Positions 8,738 to 16,089 of a stretch of 17,693 nt of DNA are shown one piece after another. The stretch covers positions 1-17,693 of the forward strand of contig DAINMX010000128.1 of the NCBI GenBank assembly GCA_036736205.1. Reading direction: 5' to 3'. Under the pieces are notes generated by a model. That model saw only the letters and a list, made by a program, of their open reading frames with translations, ran no database searches and was not told where the DNA came from. Within the stretch, counting starts at the first letter, position 1; each line of letters begins with the position of its first letter. The stretch is from XYA12-FULL-58-9 sp001798605 (GTDB lineage Bacteria; Myxococcota; XYA12-FULL-58-9). The position numbers and the translations under genes were made by a program.

Positions 8738-8964
8738 GGCCAATCAGCAGCCAATTGGCCACCGTTTAATACCAACTGATGCTCAACCCCACATCATTAA
8801 TCGAAATGCTCCGTCGGCGACGGACCAGCGGTTACATGGTCCATCCTCGGTCAGATGCCGAGCATCAATAACGCACCGCGGCGGATCGAATATTGAATTA
8901 CCAATAACTTAGTGAGGCGCGACAGCTATCGTTTGCACCGCTCGGGACGCCTTTGGCACCCGAG
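8738..8964. other. Structured intergenic segment with several perfect stems
   Basis: The 488 bp between the divergent genes at 8689 and 9178 hold no credible ORF but several perfect inverted repeats. They are: GGCCAAT 8738-8744 with ATTGGCC 8754-8760; TGATGCTC 8777-8784 with GAGCATCA 8860-8867, enclosing CCGTC/GACGG (8811-8823) and GGACCA/TGGTCC (8822-8842); CTCGG/CCGAG (8846-8862), which would compete with the long stem; and CTCGGG 8941-8946 with CCCGAG 8959-8964, reinforced by GCC/GGC inside. None is followed by a T tract, so they are not simple terminators. On the minus strand they would lie in the leader of the signalling operon. Confidence 0.4.
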
Positions 8965-9067
8965 GACTTATCAAGAATCCATATTATTCGGCAAAGTCAG
9001 ACGTGACTGCGATCCGCCGTTTCTGCAGAATCTTTGATATTGATTGAATTCCAATATACATTCTCTG

Positions 9068-9097
9068 TTGACGACAAAGCAGGGGTTGTGCTAAAGT
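9068..9097 (+). promoter_or_regulatory. Candidate sigma-70-type promoter of carD
   Basis: TTGACG (9068-9073) and TAAAGT (9092-9097) are separated by 18 bases and lie 80 bp before the carD start. The -35 matches the consensus at 5 of 6 positions and the -10 at 4 of 6. This is a pattern match only. Confidence 0.45.
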
Positions 9098-9177
9098 GCG
9101 CCGACTAAAGAAGCCCCAATTTACAGAATCCAGCCGAAAATCAAGGGTGTTGTTGCGCCCAAAGGAGACCAGCGCGA

Positions 9178-9681
9178 ATGGAGCAGCCAATGCAGACGAC
9201 ATTCAAGATTGGTGATAAGGCAGTATATCCGGCACATGGCGTAGGGGAGGTGACCGCCATCGAAAACCGTGAAATTTCGGGGCAACACCAGACATTCTAC
9301 ATCCTACGAATTCTCGACAACGGCATGAAGATCATGATCCCGACCAACAACGTGCGGCAGGTCGGGTTGCGCGAAGTTATCAGCAAAGAGAAGGTCGACA
9401 AGGTCTTCCGAATCCTTCGCATGAAAGACCTGAGCGTCGATACCACCACATGGAATCGCCGGTATCGCGAGTACATGGAGAAAATCAAGACGGGTTCGGT
9501 GTTTGAGGTCGCTGAGGTTCTGCGTGACCTCTACCTTCTCAAGAGCGACAAAGACCTGTCTTTCTGTGAGCTCAAGCTGCTCGACACAGCTCGCGGACTT
9601 CTCATCAAAGAGCTCGCCGTGGCCAAAAACTGTGACGAGGAAGACGTCGAGCAGGAATTCAAAAAAATCTTCCATTTCTGA
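9178..9681 (+). CDS. CarD/CdnL family transcriptional regulator
   Basis: Cytoplasmic RNA polymerase-binding protein that stabilises open promoter complexes, notably at rRNA promoters, in actinobacteria, myxobacteria and others. The 167 residues match CdnL length (about 160). The N-terminal Tudor-like RNA polymerase interaction domain runs from FKIGDKAVYPAHGVGEV to about residue 70, with the typical KIMIPTNNVRQVGLREV stretch, followed by a helical DNA-contacting C-terminal domain. The start ATG at 9178 has AAAGGAG at 9161-9167; ATG at 9190 is less well placed. The gene has its own candidate promoter at 9068-9097 and stands alone, converging on the hydrolase gene 79 bp downstream. The function call rests on the family and is solid. 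Confidence 0.93.
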   Translation: MEQPMQTTFKIGDKAVYPAHGVGEVTAIENREISGQHQTFYILRILDNGMKIMIPTNNVRQVGLREVISKEKVDKVFRILRMKDLSVDTTTWNRRYREYMEKIKTGSVFEVAEVLRDLYLLKSDKDLSFCELKLLDTARGLLIKELAVAKNCDEEDVEQEFKKIFHF

Positions 9682-9760
9682 TACCGACAGACCGGCCGAA
9701 ACGAGAAATCGGCGATGTGCATTTCTCGCATGAGCCCTAATGCGCCATCTGTTTCAAGCG

Positions 9761-11587
9761 TCAGCGAACGGCGATCCCTTTGTCGAAAAGGCTCTTTGTC
9801 TCAGCTGCCGCCTGCCTTGAGTATTCGTCTGACAGAAACCATTTCTGCAGACGAGCGCTCGCTGGTCGCACATGGTCCAATGACTCCCAGGTGATTGGGG
9901 TGTTATCCGCGAGTTGCACCCTCCCCTCTTCGATCAATGTCGAAGCATCTGCCAGGGCGCAGCCATGCAAAACCCGCCGAAGGGCATGCAGTCGGCCCTC
10001 CGCCTTGGGATCAACGAAGTGAAAGCCCTCGGAGGTAAATGCTGCGGTGTGAAAATGCGCTGGTCGGTTGAGGACACCCTCGAGGTTCAGACGCGCACAG
10101 ATCCTCAACAGAAGTTCCGAAAACTCTTTGGCGAGACCCAACCCAGGGTGGTCTTGTCCGGGCAACTTGGGCCGATCGAGAGTGAATGTCTCAGTGGGAT
10201 TCTGCAACAACAACCATTCGCAACCGAGGACTTCGACGTGTCCACTTTCAGAGAACGTCGATGGCGCTTCGATCCAACGACGGCAAGCCACGAGTTCGAC
10301 CAATACCACGGAAAATGCCCTGCCCTTGCTTGCGCGAATACGCAGCAACTGACGAGCCGGATCCGAGGCATCCCCTTCGACATTGACGTCTTGAAACCCC
10401 TTGCGGCGGATTGCATCGAGAATGCCATACCGCTCGAGCGCAAACTCCAACCCCTGCAGCGAATAGTAGTCGAGCACCAATCGGCGCGGGCGCTTGGGGC
10501 CAACGGCACCCAAAAAGTCCTCTTCAGTGAAGCTGAAGTCCTCGTCGGACCGTTGCAGCTCGGTGGGATCCAGCTCCTCGAACACGCGATTGAAATGCGC
10601 ACGGAGATTCGGTGGCCGATCCACATGGGCGCGGTGTGCATCGCAAAGAATCCATCGCGCAAAATTGGCGGTGCAACGCCATGCAGCCGGGCTGTAACCC
10701 CCACCCATGGTGATGACCAAAGGGATCCCTAACCCTAGGACTGTCTCGGCAACATATCGATCTCGGTCGAGGACTCCCTGCAGAGTGAGTTTGAAATCCC
10801 CCAGGGTATCCCCTTCGAGCACATCGTTGCCAGCCACGTAGAAAACCAGATCCGGACGATGTGTTGTCAATGCTGGCAGAAGATTGCGTTTGAGCGCCGC
10901 CAGATAGAGTTCATCTTCAGTCCCGGAGGGCAACCAGACACCGACGTCCCCCTTGGCCTCCACATGGGTCCACGTGGAACCGTGCACCGAAAAGGTGAGG
11001 ATCTCTTCATCCTGGGCAAAGGTAACAACGTTGCCATCGCCTTGATGAAAATCGAGATCCACGATGGCCGCCTTGCCGAGGACTCCCTCTGCCCGAAGTT
11101 TCGCAATCGCCACAGCGACATCATTGTAAACGCAGAAACCACTGCCGAGATCAGGGTGGGCGTGATGGAAACCACCTCCGAGGTTGAAACCAATCTTGAC
11201 ATTGCCACCTATCACCGATTCTGCAGCAGCGACGGTTCCAGACACGGCCAATCGCTGTGCGGTCAACAACTCGTCGACCTCCACTTCCCCAGGCGGCAAA
11301 CCGAAAATACGCCCAAGCACTTCTGGCCGGGCGCTCCGATCCAAGTATCGGGCGGAATGAACTCGCAGGAGATCGCTAGTGGATACTGGGGCAACTGTTT
11401 GCACCCACCCTGGATGGAGAAGTTTCTCGCGCGCCAGCGCGCCAATGACGAGCTCTGATCGATCGATGATGAGGTTGGGCACTCTGACCCCGGCCGCGAG
11501 GTTTCGCGGAGCATACCCAGAGTGGTACCAAAAAGTCACCAATGAGTTGATACGGCGTTTCGCCTTGAGTGATCGCCACCAGGACAT
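9761..11587 (-). CDS. Histone deacetylase (AcuC/arginase-deacetylase fold) family protein with long C-terminal domain
   Basis: Predicted zinc-dependent deacetylase of 608 residues. The N-terminal 330 residues carry the complete HDAC signature: tandem His in GGGFHHAHPD (His141, His142), zinc ligands Asp179 and His181 in DLDFHQGDGN, third ligand Asp255 in AGNDVLEGD, and the catalytic Tyr in GGGYS (Tyr298). Bacterial relatives deacetylate proteins, polyamines or other small molecules; the substrate here is unknown. Residues about 345-608 form an extra domain not in AcuC, with DYYSLQGLEFALERYG, RPKLPGQDHPGLGL and HFHTAAFT. I do not assign it to a named family. The start ATG at 11587 is three bases past the stop of the FrzS-like gene, so the two form a tight operon. 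The gene converges on carD. Confidence 0.88.
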   Translation of the reverse strand: MSWWRSLKAKRRINSLVTFWYHSGYAPRNLAAGVRVPNLIIDRSELVIGALAREKLLHPGWVQTVAPVSTSDLLRVHSARYLDRSARPEVLGRIFGLPPGEVEVDELLTAQRLAVSGTVAAAESVIGGNVKIGFNLGGGFHHAHPDLGSGFCVYNDVAVAIAKLRAEGVLGKAAIVDLDFHQGDGNVVTFAQDEEILTFSVHGSTWTHVEAKGDVGVWLPSGTEDELYLAALKRNLLPALTTHRPDLVFYVAGNDVLEGDTLGDFKLTLQGVLDRDRYVAETVLGLGIPLVITMGGGYSPAAWRCTANFARWILCDAHRAHVDRPPNLRAHFNRVFEELDPTELQRSDEDFSFTEEDFLGAVGPKRPRRLVLDYYSLQGLEFALERYGILDAIRRKGFQDVNVEGDASDPARQLLRIRASKGRAFSVVLVELVACRRWIEAPSTFSESGHVEVLGCEWLLLQNPTETFTLDRPKLPGQDHPGLGLAKEFSELLLRICARLNLEGVLNRPAHFHTAAFTSEGFHFVDPKAEGRLHALRRVLHGCALADASTLIEEGRVQLADNTPITWESLDHVRPASARLQKWFLSDEYSRQAAAETKSLFDKGIAVR

Positions 11588-11590
11588 CTG

Positions 11591-12730
11591 TCAGTTGATC
11601 ATGCCCGTCTCTTCGAGAAGTTGCATAGCGATATCAACTGCCTTCTTGGCTTTCTCGCGCACCTTGGTGGAATGCTCAGCGACGTTGTCGGCTTCGATCT
11701 TGGCCTTCTTCAATTCCTGCACATCGGCTTGCAGTTGGTCCCGCTCAGCTGCCAGAGATTTCACCTTGTCGACGAGCTGGCCTATTTTGTCCGAGAGGAG
11801 CTGACGTTCCCGTTCAGCATCTTCCCCCTCCTTGCGGCCGTCTTTGAGCTCCATCTTGTAACGATCGGCCTCTGCCTGAGCCTTTTCGGCAGCCTGCTGA
11901 TACTTGCTCATCTCTCGTTCTAGCTGACTGAGCTTCTTCTTGATGTCCACCGAGTCACGAGCGCGTGCGCTCTCCTCGAGCAACCGGTCGTTGAACTCGA
12001 GCTCGTTCTCCTGCAGCGTTTGTTCGAGTTTCTGCACCTTCTGCCGCAGTTGCCGAACCTCACCACGAAGTCGCTCTGCCTCCGCATCGGAGACCAAGAT
12101 CTGCGTTGCTGGCCCCGCACCGAACCCCCCTGATGGATCATCAGCCGACTCGGGCTTGCTGGTATCCGCAGCGGCGACCGAATCAAAGGCGGACCGAGCC
12201 TTTTTGACTGGCCGGCTCTCTGGCACATGAGCGGGCTCCAGCCCGCCCCCAAAAAGGACATTTCCGGCCCCCTCGACACTGACCTCAAATCCATCATCCG
12301 CGTCGACTGAGACATCATCGAGAGAGACCTCAAGCTCGTCTGCGACTGCGCCACCAGCAGCCATGTCGACGTATTGAGCTGCAACCTGGATGAGTTCCTC
12401 CGTGGCGTACGGTTTCTTCAGATACGCCTCAGCACGTGTCCGCAGTTTCTTGTGCTGTTCAAAGGTCTCCTCAGTGGCTTGGCTCGACGTGAGCACCAAG
12501 GGTATGGAGGCAAGGTCTGTGTCCTTTTTGAGCTTGTTGCACACCGAGTAGCCGCTGCCACGACTGAGCTCGACGCACAGTATGATCAAATCGGGACGAT
12601 TCTTGCGAGCGAGGTCCAGCGCCTCGGCGCCGTCTCCAGTCACAATGGGCACAGCGCCGATGGACGCAAACGCCTCCTCGAGGGATTTTGCGACTGTTGC
12701 TTCACTCTCTATGATCAACACCTTTGCCAT
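11591..12730 (-). CDS. FrzS-like protein: degenerate receiver domain plus long coiled coil
   Basis: Protein of 379 residues. The N-terminal receiver-like domain (about 3-122) starts KVLIIESEATVAKSLEEA and contains LIILCVELSRGSGYSVCNKL. The usual phosphoacceptor Asp is replaced by Cys52 and the acidic pair is reduced to Glu8-Ser9, while Thr and Lys (LVLTSS, LKKPY) remain. It should not be phosphorylated in the normal way. An acidic, low-complexity linker (about 125-210) is followed by a heptad-rich coiled coil to about 360. This architecture and the GYSVCNKLKK signature recall Myxococcus FrzS, a polar protein of type IV pilus motility; that link is by resemblance only. ATG at 12730 was chosen because the receiver begins there; the longer frame to 12958 is unsupported. 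The stop lies three bases before the deacetylase-family gene. Confidence 0.8.
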   Translation of the reverse strand: MAKVLIIESEATVAKSLEEAFASIGAVPIVTGDGAEALDLARKNRPDLIILCVELSRGSGYSVCNKLKKDTDLASIPLVLTSSQATEETFEQHKKLRTRAEAYLKKPYATEELIQVAAQYVDMAAGGAVADELEVSLDDVSVDADDGFEVSVEGAGNVLFGGGLEPAHVPESRPVKKARSAFDSVAAADTSKPESADDPSGGFGAGPATQILVSDAEAERLRGEVRQLRQKVQKLEQTLQENELEFNDRLLEESARARDSVDIKKKLSQLEREMSKYQQAAEKAQAEADRYKMELKDGRKEGEDAERERQLLSDKIGQLVDKVKSLAAERDQLQADVQELKKAKIEADNVAEHSTKVREKAKKAVDIAMQLLEETGMIN

Positions 12731-12808
12731 GGCGGCAGTATACGTGTCCGGCTGTGCTTGGAGCAAGTTGACGGCACCCTTCCACCCTTCCCAGGGGAAG
12801 TTGTTTGT

Positions 12809-12837
12809 TTGAATCAGCCGTAATGAAGTGCTACCAT
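12809..12837 (+). promoter_or_regulatory. Candidate promoter of the small two-gene locus
   Basis: TTGAAT (12809-12814) and TACCAT (12832-12837) are spaced by 17 bases, each matching consensus at 4 of 6 positions, and lie about 20 bp before the ribosome-binding site of the first gene. This is a pattern match only. Confidence 0.35.
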
Positions 12838-12858
12838 AAATAGTTGAGGATAACAGAC

Positions 12859-13053
12859 GTGGGTCGTGAGAAGAGGGGCGGGTATGTCTTCGACTGGTGG
12901 ATTGGAGATCATACTCCCAAGCACGTTCATGTTTACAAAGACGGTCATTTGCTTGCAAAGATCCAGGTTCCCGACATCTTGGTGTTGAACGGTCACGCCT
13001 CTAAGAGGGTCCTCAAGCTCCTTCAAGAGCTGATTGACGAGGGAAAGTTATGA
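12859..13053 (+). CDS. DUF4160-like small protein (possible toxin-antitoxin component)
   Basis: A 64-residue protein. Its core DWWIGDHTPKHVHVYKDG resembles the HxPPHVHVxxxG signature of the DUF4160 family, small proteins usually encoded directly before a DUF2442 protein and often annotated as parts of toxin-antitoxin-like loci. No activity is established that I can assert. The start is placed at GTG 12859 because GAGGA (12846-12850) sits 8 bases upstream; a TTG at 12844 would extend the frame by five residues but would lie on the ribosome-binding site. Its TGA overlaps the start of the next gene as ATGA. The pair lies between the core genome and a mobile-element block, a common setting for such loci. 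Confidence 0.7.
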   Translation: MGREKRGGYVFDWWIGDHTPKHVHVYKDGHLLAKIQVPDILVLNGHASKRVLKLLQELIDEGKL

Positions 13054-13514
13054 AGACCGAAAGAATCGAAGCCGTTGAATTCAACAATCGCGCTCGCCAA
13101 CTCTCGGTGCAGTACCGATCGGGCAAGACGATCAACATTCACTTTGGACAGATCGGTATTACCAAAACTATTGCGAGGGTGTGGGTCGATCGTGAGACCA
13201 ACGGTCGGGCGATAGGGATCGAGTTTGCCGATGGTTCAACAGATTTCATTCCGTATGACCAGCCGTTGGCGGTTGCCAAGGATCCCGAGTATCTTTTGCA
13301 AAACCAAATGGAAGTCCTCACGGCTCTAATTCGACGGGAGCTCGAGCAAAAGAAGGTGTCATTGCGGTTTCTCGCCCGCGAGCTTGGAACCTCCGACAAC
13401 CAGATCCAACGGCTCCTCAATCCGAACATACTCAATAAGAACCTGACGCAACTGTCGAAAATTGCGGTGCTACTCGGGCTGGAGGTCGAAGTTCGACTCA
13501 AAGGTGCCGCGTAG
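13050..13514 (+). CDS. DUF2442-like protein with C-terminal XRE-type helix-turn-helix
   Basis: A 154-residue protein with two parts. The N-terminal half (VEFNNRARQLSVQYRSGKT through GIEFADGSTDFIPYD, about 8-85) has the beta pattern of DUF2442, probably duplicated. The C-terminal half (about 100-154) is an XRE-like helix-turn-helix: VSLRFLARELGTSDNQIQRL, then LTQLSKIAVLLGLEVEVRL, as in many antitoxins. By position and domain it is the likely DNA-binding, autoregulatory antitoxin of the pair. The ATG at 13050 overlaps the upstream stop by four bases, with GAGGGAAAG just ahead. What the pair does is not established. Confidence 0.7.
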   Translation: MKTERIEAVEFNNRARQLSVQYRSGKTINIHFGQIGITKTIARVWVDRETNGRAIGIEFADGSTDFIPYDQPLAVAKDPEYLLQNQMEVLTALIRRELEQKKVSLRFLARELGTSDNQIQRLLNPNILNKNLTQLSKIAVLLGLEVEVRLKGAA

Positions 13515-13539
13515 CCACGGTTGAGTGCCAAATGTGGGC

Positions 13540-13971
13540 TTATGTGTGGTAATATAGCACAACACGATTGGTTGTTGTGGAAATGGCTCGGTGGAACTTG
13601 GGCTCCACAACCGGCTTGAGCTGCATTTTCACCACGGTTTGGGCGATGCGATCCGCGACGGTTGGGATCCCCAACAACCGGGTCCCATTCGCTTTTGGTA
13701 TCTCAACCGCCTTCACCGCGGGTGGAAAATAGCTGCCTGAGCTCATCCGATTTCAGATTCGATACAGATTGTCTTTGAGCTTGCTCTCGAACGCTTCTAA
13801 CGTCTCGTCATCTATACCCGCTGCTCCTTTGTTTGCCTTCACTCGAAGGTAGGCTTCGTACACCTGCTGTTTGGAAATACGATACGGTTTTGCCTGGCCC
13901 GCAAGCTCCTCCCGTTGCCGGTTGACCTGCGTGCTCGGCTGCATGACTCGGCCCCTTCGCTCCGGTCGCAT
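13540..13971 (-). pseudogene. ltrA: Group II intron reverse transcriptase/maturase, N-terminal remnant (inner intron)
   Basis: N-terminal RT segment of an intron-encoded protein: KPYRISKQQVYEAYLRVKA, NKGAAGID, then SGSYFPP, KAVEIPK, LLGIPTVADRIAQTVVK and EPKFH. The gene is broken twice. An in-frame TGA at 13755-13753 takes the place of the Trp expected in NLYRIWNRMSSGSY (single-base TGG to TGA). After EPKFH homology ends, where the SYGYRPG region of the family should follow, and unrelated codons run to a TAA at 13540. The palm catalytic motif, thumb and maturase domain are missing. The start could be 13971 or ATG 13944, the latter with GAAGGGG upstream. It cannot be functional. Confidence 0.85.
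13558..13579. repeat. Seven-base-pair inverted repeat between HTH gene and intron remnant
   Basis: CACAACA (13558-13564) and TGTTGTG (13573-13579) form a perfect stem with an eight-base loop. It lies 43 bp after the HTH gene stop and at about the point where RT homology ends on the other strand. No T tract follows in either direction, so terminator function is doubtful. Confidence 0.35.
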
Positions 13972-14451
13972 TACCGACCTTCCTCGCTACTACGAGCCGA
14001 TCCGTCCCTCGCCCATGCCTTGGTACTCGGCGCCTCGTGGGTCTGCCACTTGGCGTTCTCCCTTCGCATCACGAGCGAGGTTCCCACGTTCCGTGCAAGA
14101 ACCTGTTGCAGCTTCACGCCACCTCTATGCCGGACGCCGTCTGGGTCGGTAAGCAGGTGTCCCCCAGACTCATCCAGGGCCAACGACACCGTCCCGGTTT
14201 CGACGTCATCTATACGCTTTCGACAGTTCATCGGTGGTTCAGTCTTTCGTCTCTCTGCAACCCACATGACGTGGTCTTGGCCACGCCTTTTCCGCGACGC
14301 TCACGACCAGGGCCGTTGTGCCCTCGCCGCTCGCGGTTGTTTGAAGCCTCCGCCTGCACGGCGGCTCCGAGGGGCCCACCCTCATTTCTTGCACAGCACA
14401 GCTGCATCTAGGCGGCCATCGCGGCCTCCCTTCTGCGCCTTCGTGGCGCAC
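13580..14451 (-). mobile_element. Inner group II intron, 3'-truncated, inserted in the RT gene of the outer intron
   Basis: On the minus strand the element begins GTGCGCC at 14451, the typical group II 5' consensus, immediately after the YADD codons of another intron's RT. About 480 bases of ribozyme-like sequence without a good ORF follow (domains I-III and part of IV), then an RT start at 13971-13944. The sequence just before the RT (GGCTCGTAGTAGCGAGG, then GACCGGAGCGAAGGGG) resembles conserved pre-ORF segments of proteobacterial group II introns. TGTCGTT (minus, 14188-14182) could pair, with G-U pairs, to the last 5' exon bases GACGATG and is a tentative EBS1. RT homology stops near 13,585, and domains V/VI are absent here. 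Confidence 0.75.
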
Positions 14452-15376
14452 CATCGTCCGCGTAGCGGACGAACCGCAGCCCACGCTGGGAGAGCTCACT
14501 ATCGAGCTCGTCCAGCACGATGTTACTGAGCAGTGGCGATAACGGACCTCCCTGCGGAACTCCTTCATCGGTGCTCACCACCACGCCGTCGGGCATCACC
14601 ACCTTGGCTTTGAGCATCTGCGAGATGAGCTTGAGAAGACGCACGTCTTCGACTCGTTGGGCGAGCCGTGACATGAGTCGCTGGTGGGGAACCTTGTCGA
14701 AGAATTTCTCCATATCAAGATCCACCACGATCCCATAGCCCTCTTCCAGATACCGTGCGGCCTCGGCGATTGCCGTATGACAGCTGCGGCCAGGTCGGAA
14801 CCCGTGACTGCTCGGATGGAAAGTCGGCTCGTATTGGGGTTCGAGCACCCGACGAGTCGCTTCCTGAACCATTCGATCAATCACGTCGGGAATACCAAGC
14901 CCCCGCTTGCCGCCGCTTTTCGGGATCCACACCCGCCGGATCATGCCCGGTCGATATGAACCCGATAGCAGGTCGTGACGTAGCACCGGCAGGATCTCAT
15001 CGAGGTGCTTGCGCACATCGGTGATGCTCTGTCGGTCTGGACCTGGTGCTCCCTTGTTGGATGCCACATGTTCAAACGCGACATCCAACTGCTCTACTAA
15101 CTTTTCCATTGTTGCGGCCGTGGCCGTTCTCGGTTTGTTCTTCGCCTTCGGCGCCTCGAGCGTCGCAGAGATGGGCCCGCCCATGTCCGCTTGGTCGTTG
15201 GCCCCGGCGGTGTGACCCACCGGGTGTTCTGCTGTTGCGAAGGGCAGACCGAGTTGCCTCGACACTTGGTTGACCGGGACCGCCTTCCCTCCCTCGGGGC
15301 GCTCGGTTCCTCGATTTGGGGTCGCCTTTCGACGACCTTCCGGTACGATGCAGTCCTCTGACTTCTGCTGGGTCAT
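14408..15376 (-). pseudogene. ltrA: Group II intron reverse transcriptase (outer intron), interrupted at the YADD motif
   Basis: Intron-encoded protein with RT motifs in order: NKGAPGPD, GSYRPGMIRRVWIPK, RGLGIPDVIDRMVQ, EPTFHPSSHGFRPGRS, GIVVDLDMEKFFDKV, GVPQGGPLSPLLSNIVLDEL and LRFVRYADD. The catalytic pair Asp-Asp is encoded at 14458-14453. One base later the reading enters the inner intron, adding 14 foreign Arg/Ala-rich residues to a TAG at 14408. The RT-7/thumb, maturase and any endonuclease parts are absent. ATG at 15376 was chosen because AAAGGA lies 9 bases upstream (15391-15386); a longer frame reaches 15436. It is of a different RT type from the inner intron (compare RVWIPK/GIPDVIDR with KAVEIPK/GIPTVADR). 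Confidence 0.88.
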
Positions 15377-15762
15377 CGGCTTTTGTCCTTTCGTTCTACG
15401 GCCTACCGCGCCAGTTGTGATTGGTGCGGGGCCCAACAGATCTCACTGGGTAAGACCAGTGGATTTCGTGACCATCCTGTCGCCACTACGCGCACAGCTC
15501 GACATGGACTTTTGGGCTTCGTCGCTGGGCACCGACTCACCCGCTGTGCACGCCTTACGGCGCTTCGCTTCCGCTCAGCACGGTCACGCACCTACGGCTT
15601 CCACCGGACGCTCCCTCGCGGGCCGCACGTCATCTCGACGTTCCACCCCGGTTCTCCGGGGCCGCGCCCTTGCCTCCTCGGTGTCGGGTTCCCGTCAGGG
15701 CCCCGGTCTAGGACTTGCGCTCATCGCGCTCACCTCCAATCCACTGGCCACGCCAGTCGCAC
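14452..15762 (-). mobile_element. Outer group II intron, 5' portion
   Basis: On the minus strand the element begins GTGCGACTGGCGTGG at 15762, matching the group II intron 5' consensus GUGYG. About 380 bases of ribozyme-like sequence with many short stems follow, including CACTGG/CCAGTG (15462-15445) whose loop is a tentative EBS1, then the RT gene from 15376. The RT is cut at 14452 by the inner intron. No 3' part (rest of RT, domains V/VI) is found downstream on this strand. The 5' exon ends GGCCGGCAAAGGC. Intron identity is inferred from the 5' consensus, the distance to the RT and the RT type. Confidence 0.78.
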
Positions 15763-16089
15763 GCCTTTGCCGGCCAAGCTCCATTTTTCAAACAAGCCCG
15801 ATCGTGTGGCGAGCCAAACACTGGCATCGGATGGCGAGTGAATCTCGAGCAACTGGCTGCCGTCTCTGCAGCGTCGTCACAGCAGGCATCGGTGCAATGG
15901 CCGCAGAGGTCGCGGGCTCCGCCGATGGGTCAGATGCCGTTTTTGTTTGTTCGGTGGGCAGCCTGACAATTTTCGATGCTGCTCTTTTTTTGGTCGCAAC
16001 CTCCCCGACCGACGCGCATCGGTGTATGCTCGCCTTGATTTTGAGGCTGAGCGGTGGTGATGAATTGCCGCTTCATCGGTGTAGAGCTG
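15763..16089. other. Non-coding or unassigned 327-bp stretch flanking the outer intron
   Basis: I see no convincing gene here. All frames on both strands give either short or biased peptides. One minus-strand frame is readable for about 90 codons (through KKRAASKIVRLPTEQTKT) but has no start, ribosome-binding site or recognisable domain. A run of eight T on the plus strand lies near 15,985. This DNA is the 5' exon side of the outer intron and may include the lost 3' half of the metallophosphoesterase gene or other insertion debris. Confidence 0.4.

Noticed and set aside
8690..8960. c-di-GMP riboswitch in the leader of the GGDEF-EAL operon
   Set aside because: GGGACGC at 8944-8950 resembles part of the GEMM consensus, but it is on the strand away from that operon and the rest of the motif is missing.
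9690..9720. GCCGA/TCGGC stem between carD and the deacetylase-family gene as a terminator
   Set aside because: Only five base pairs with a nine-base loop and no T tract on either strand.
9914..10732. 272-codon plus-strand frame
   Set aside because: It is antisense to the C-terminal part of the deacetylase-family gene and lacks recognisable features.
13915..14529. 204-codon plus-strand frame
   Set aside because: It covers the inner intron's ribozyme region in antisense; Arg/Pro/Ser-rich translation without a domain.
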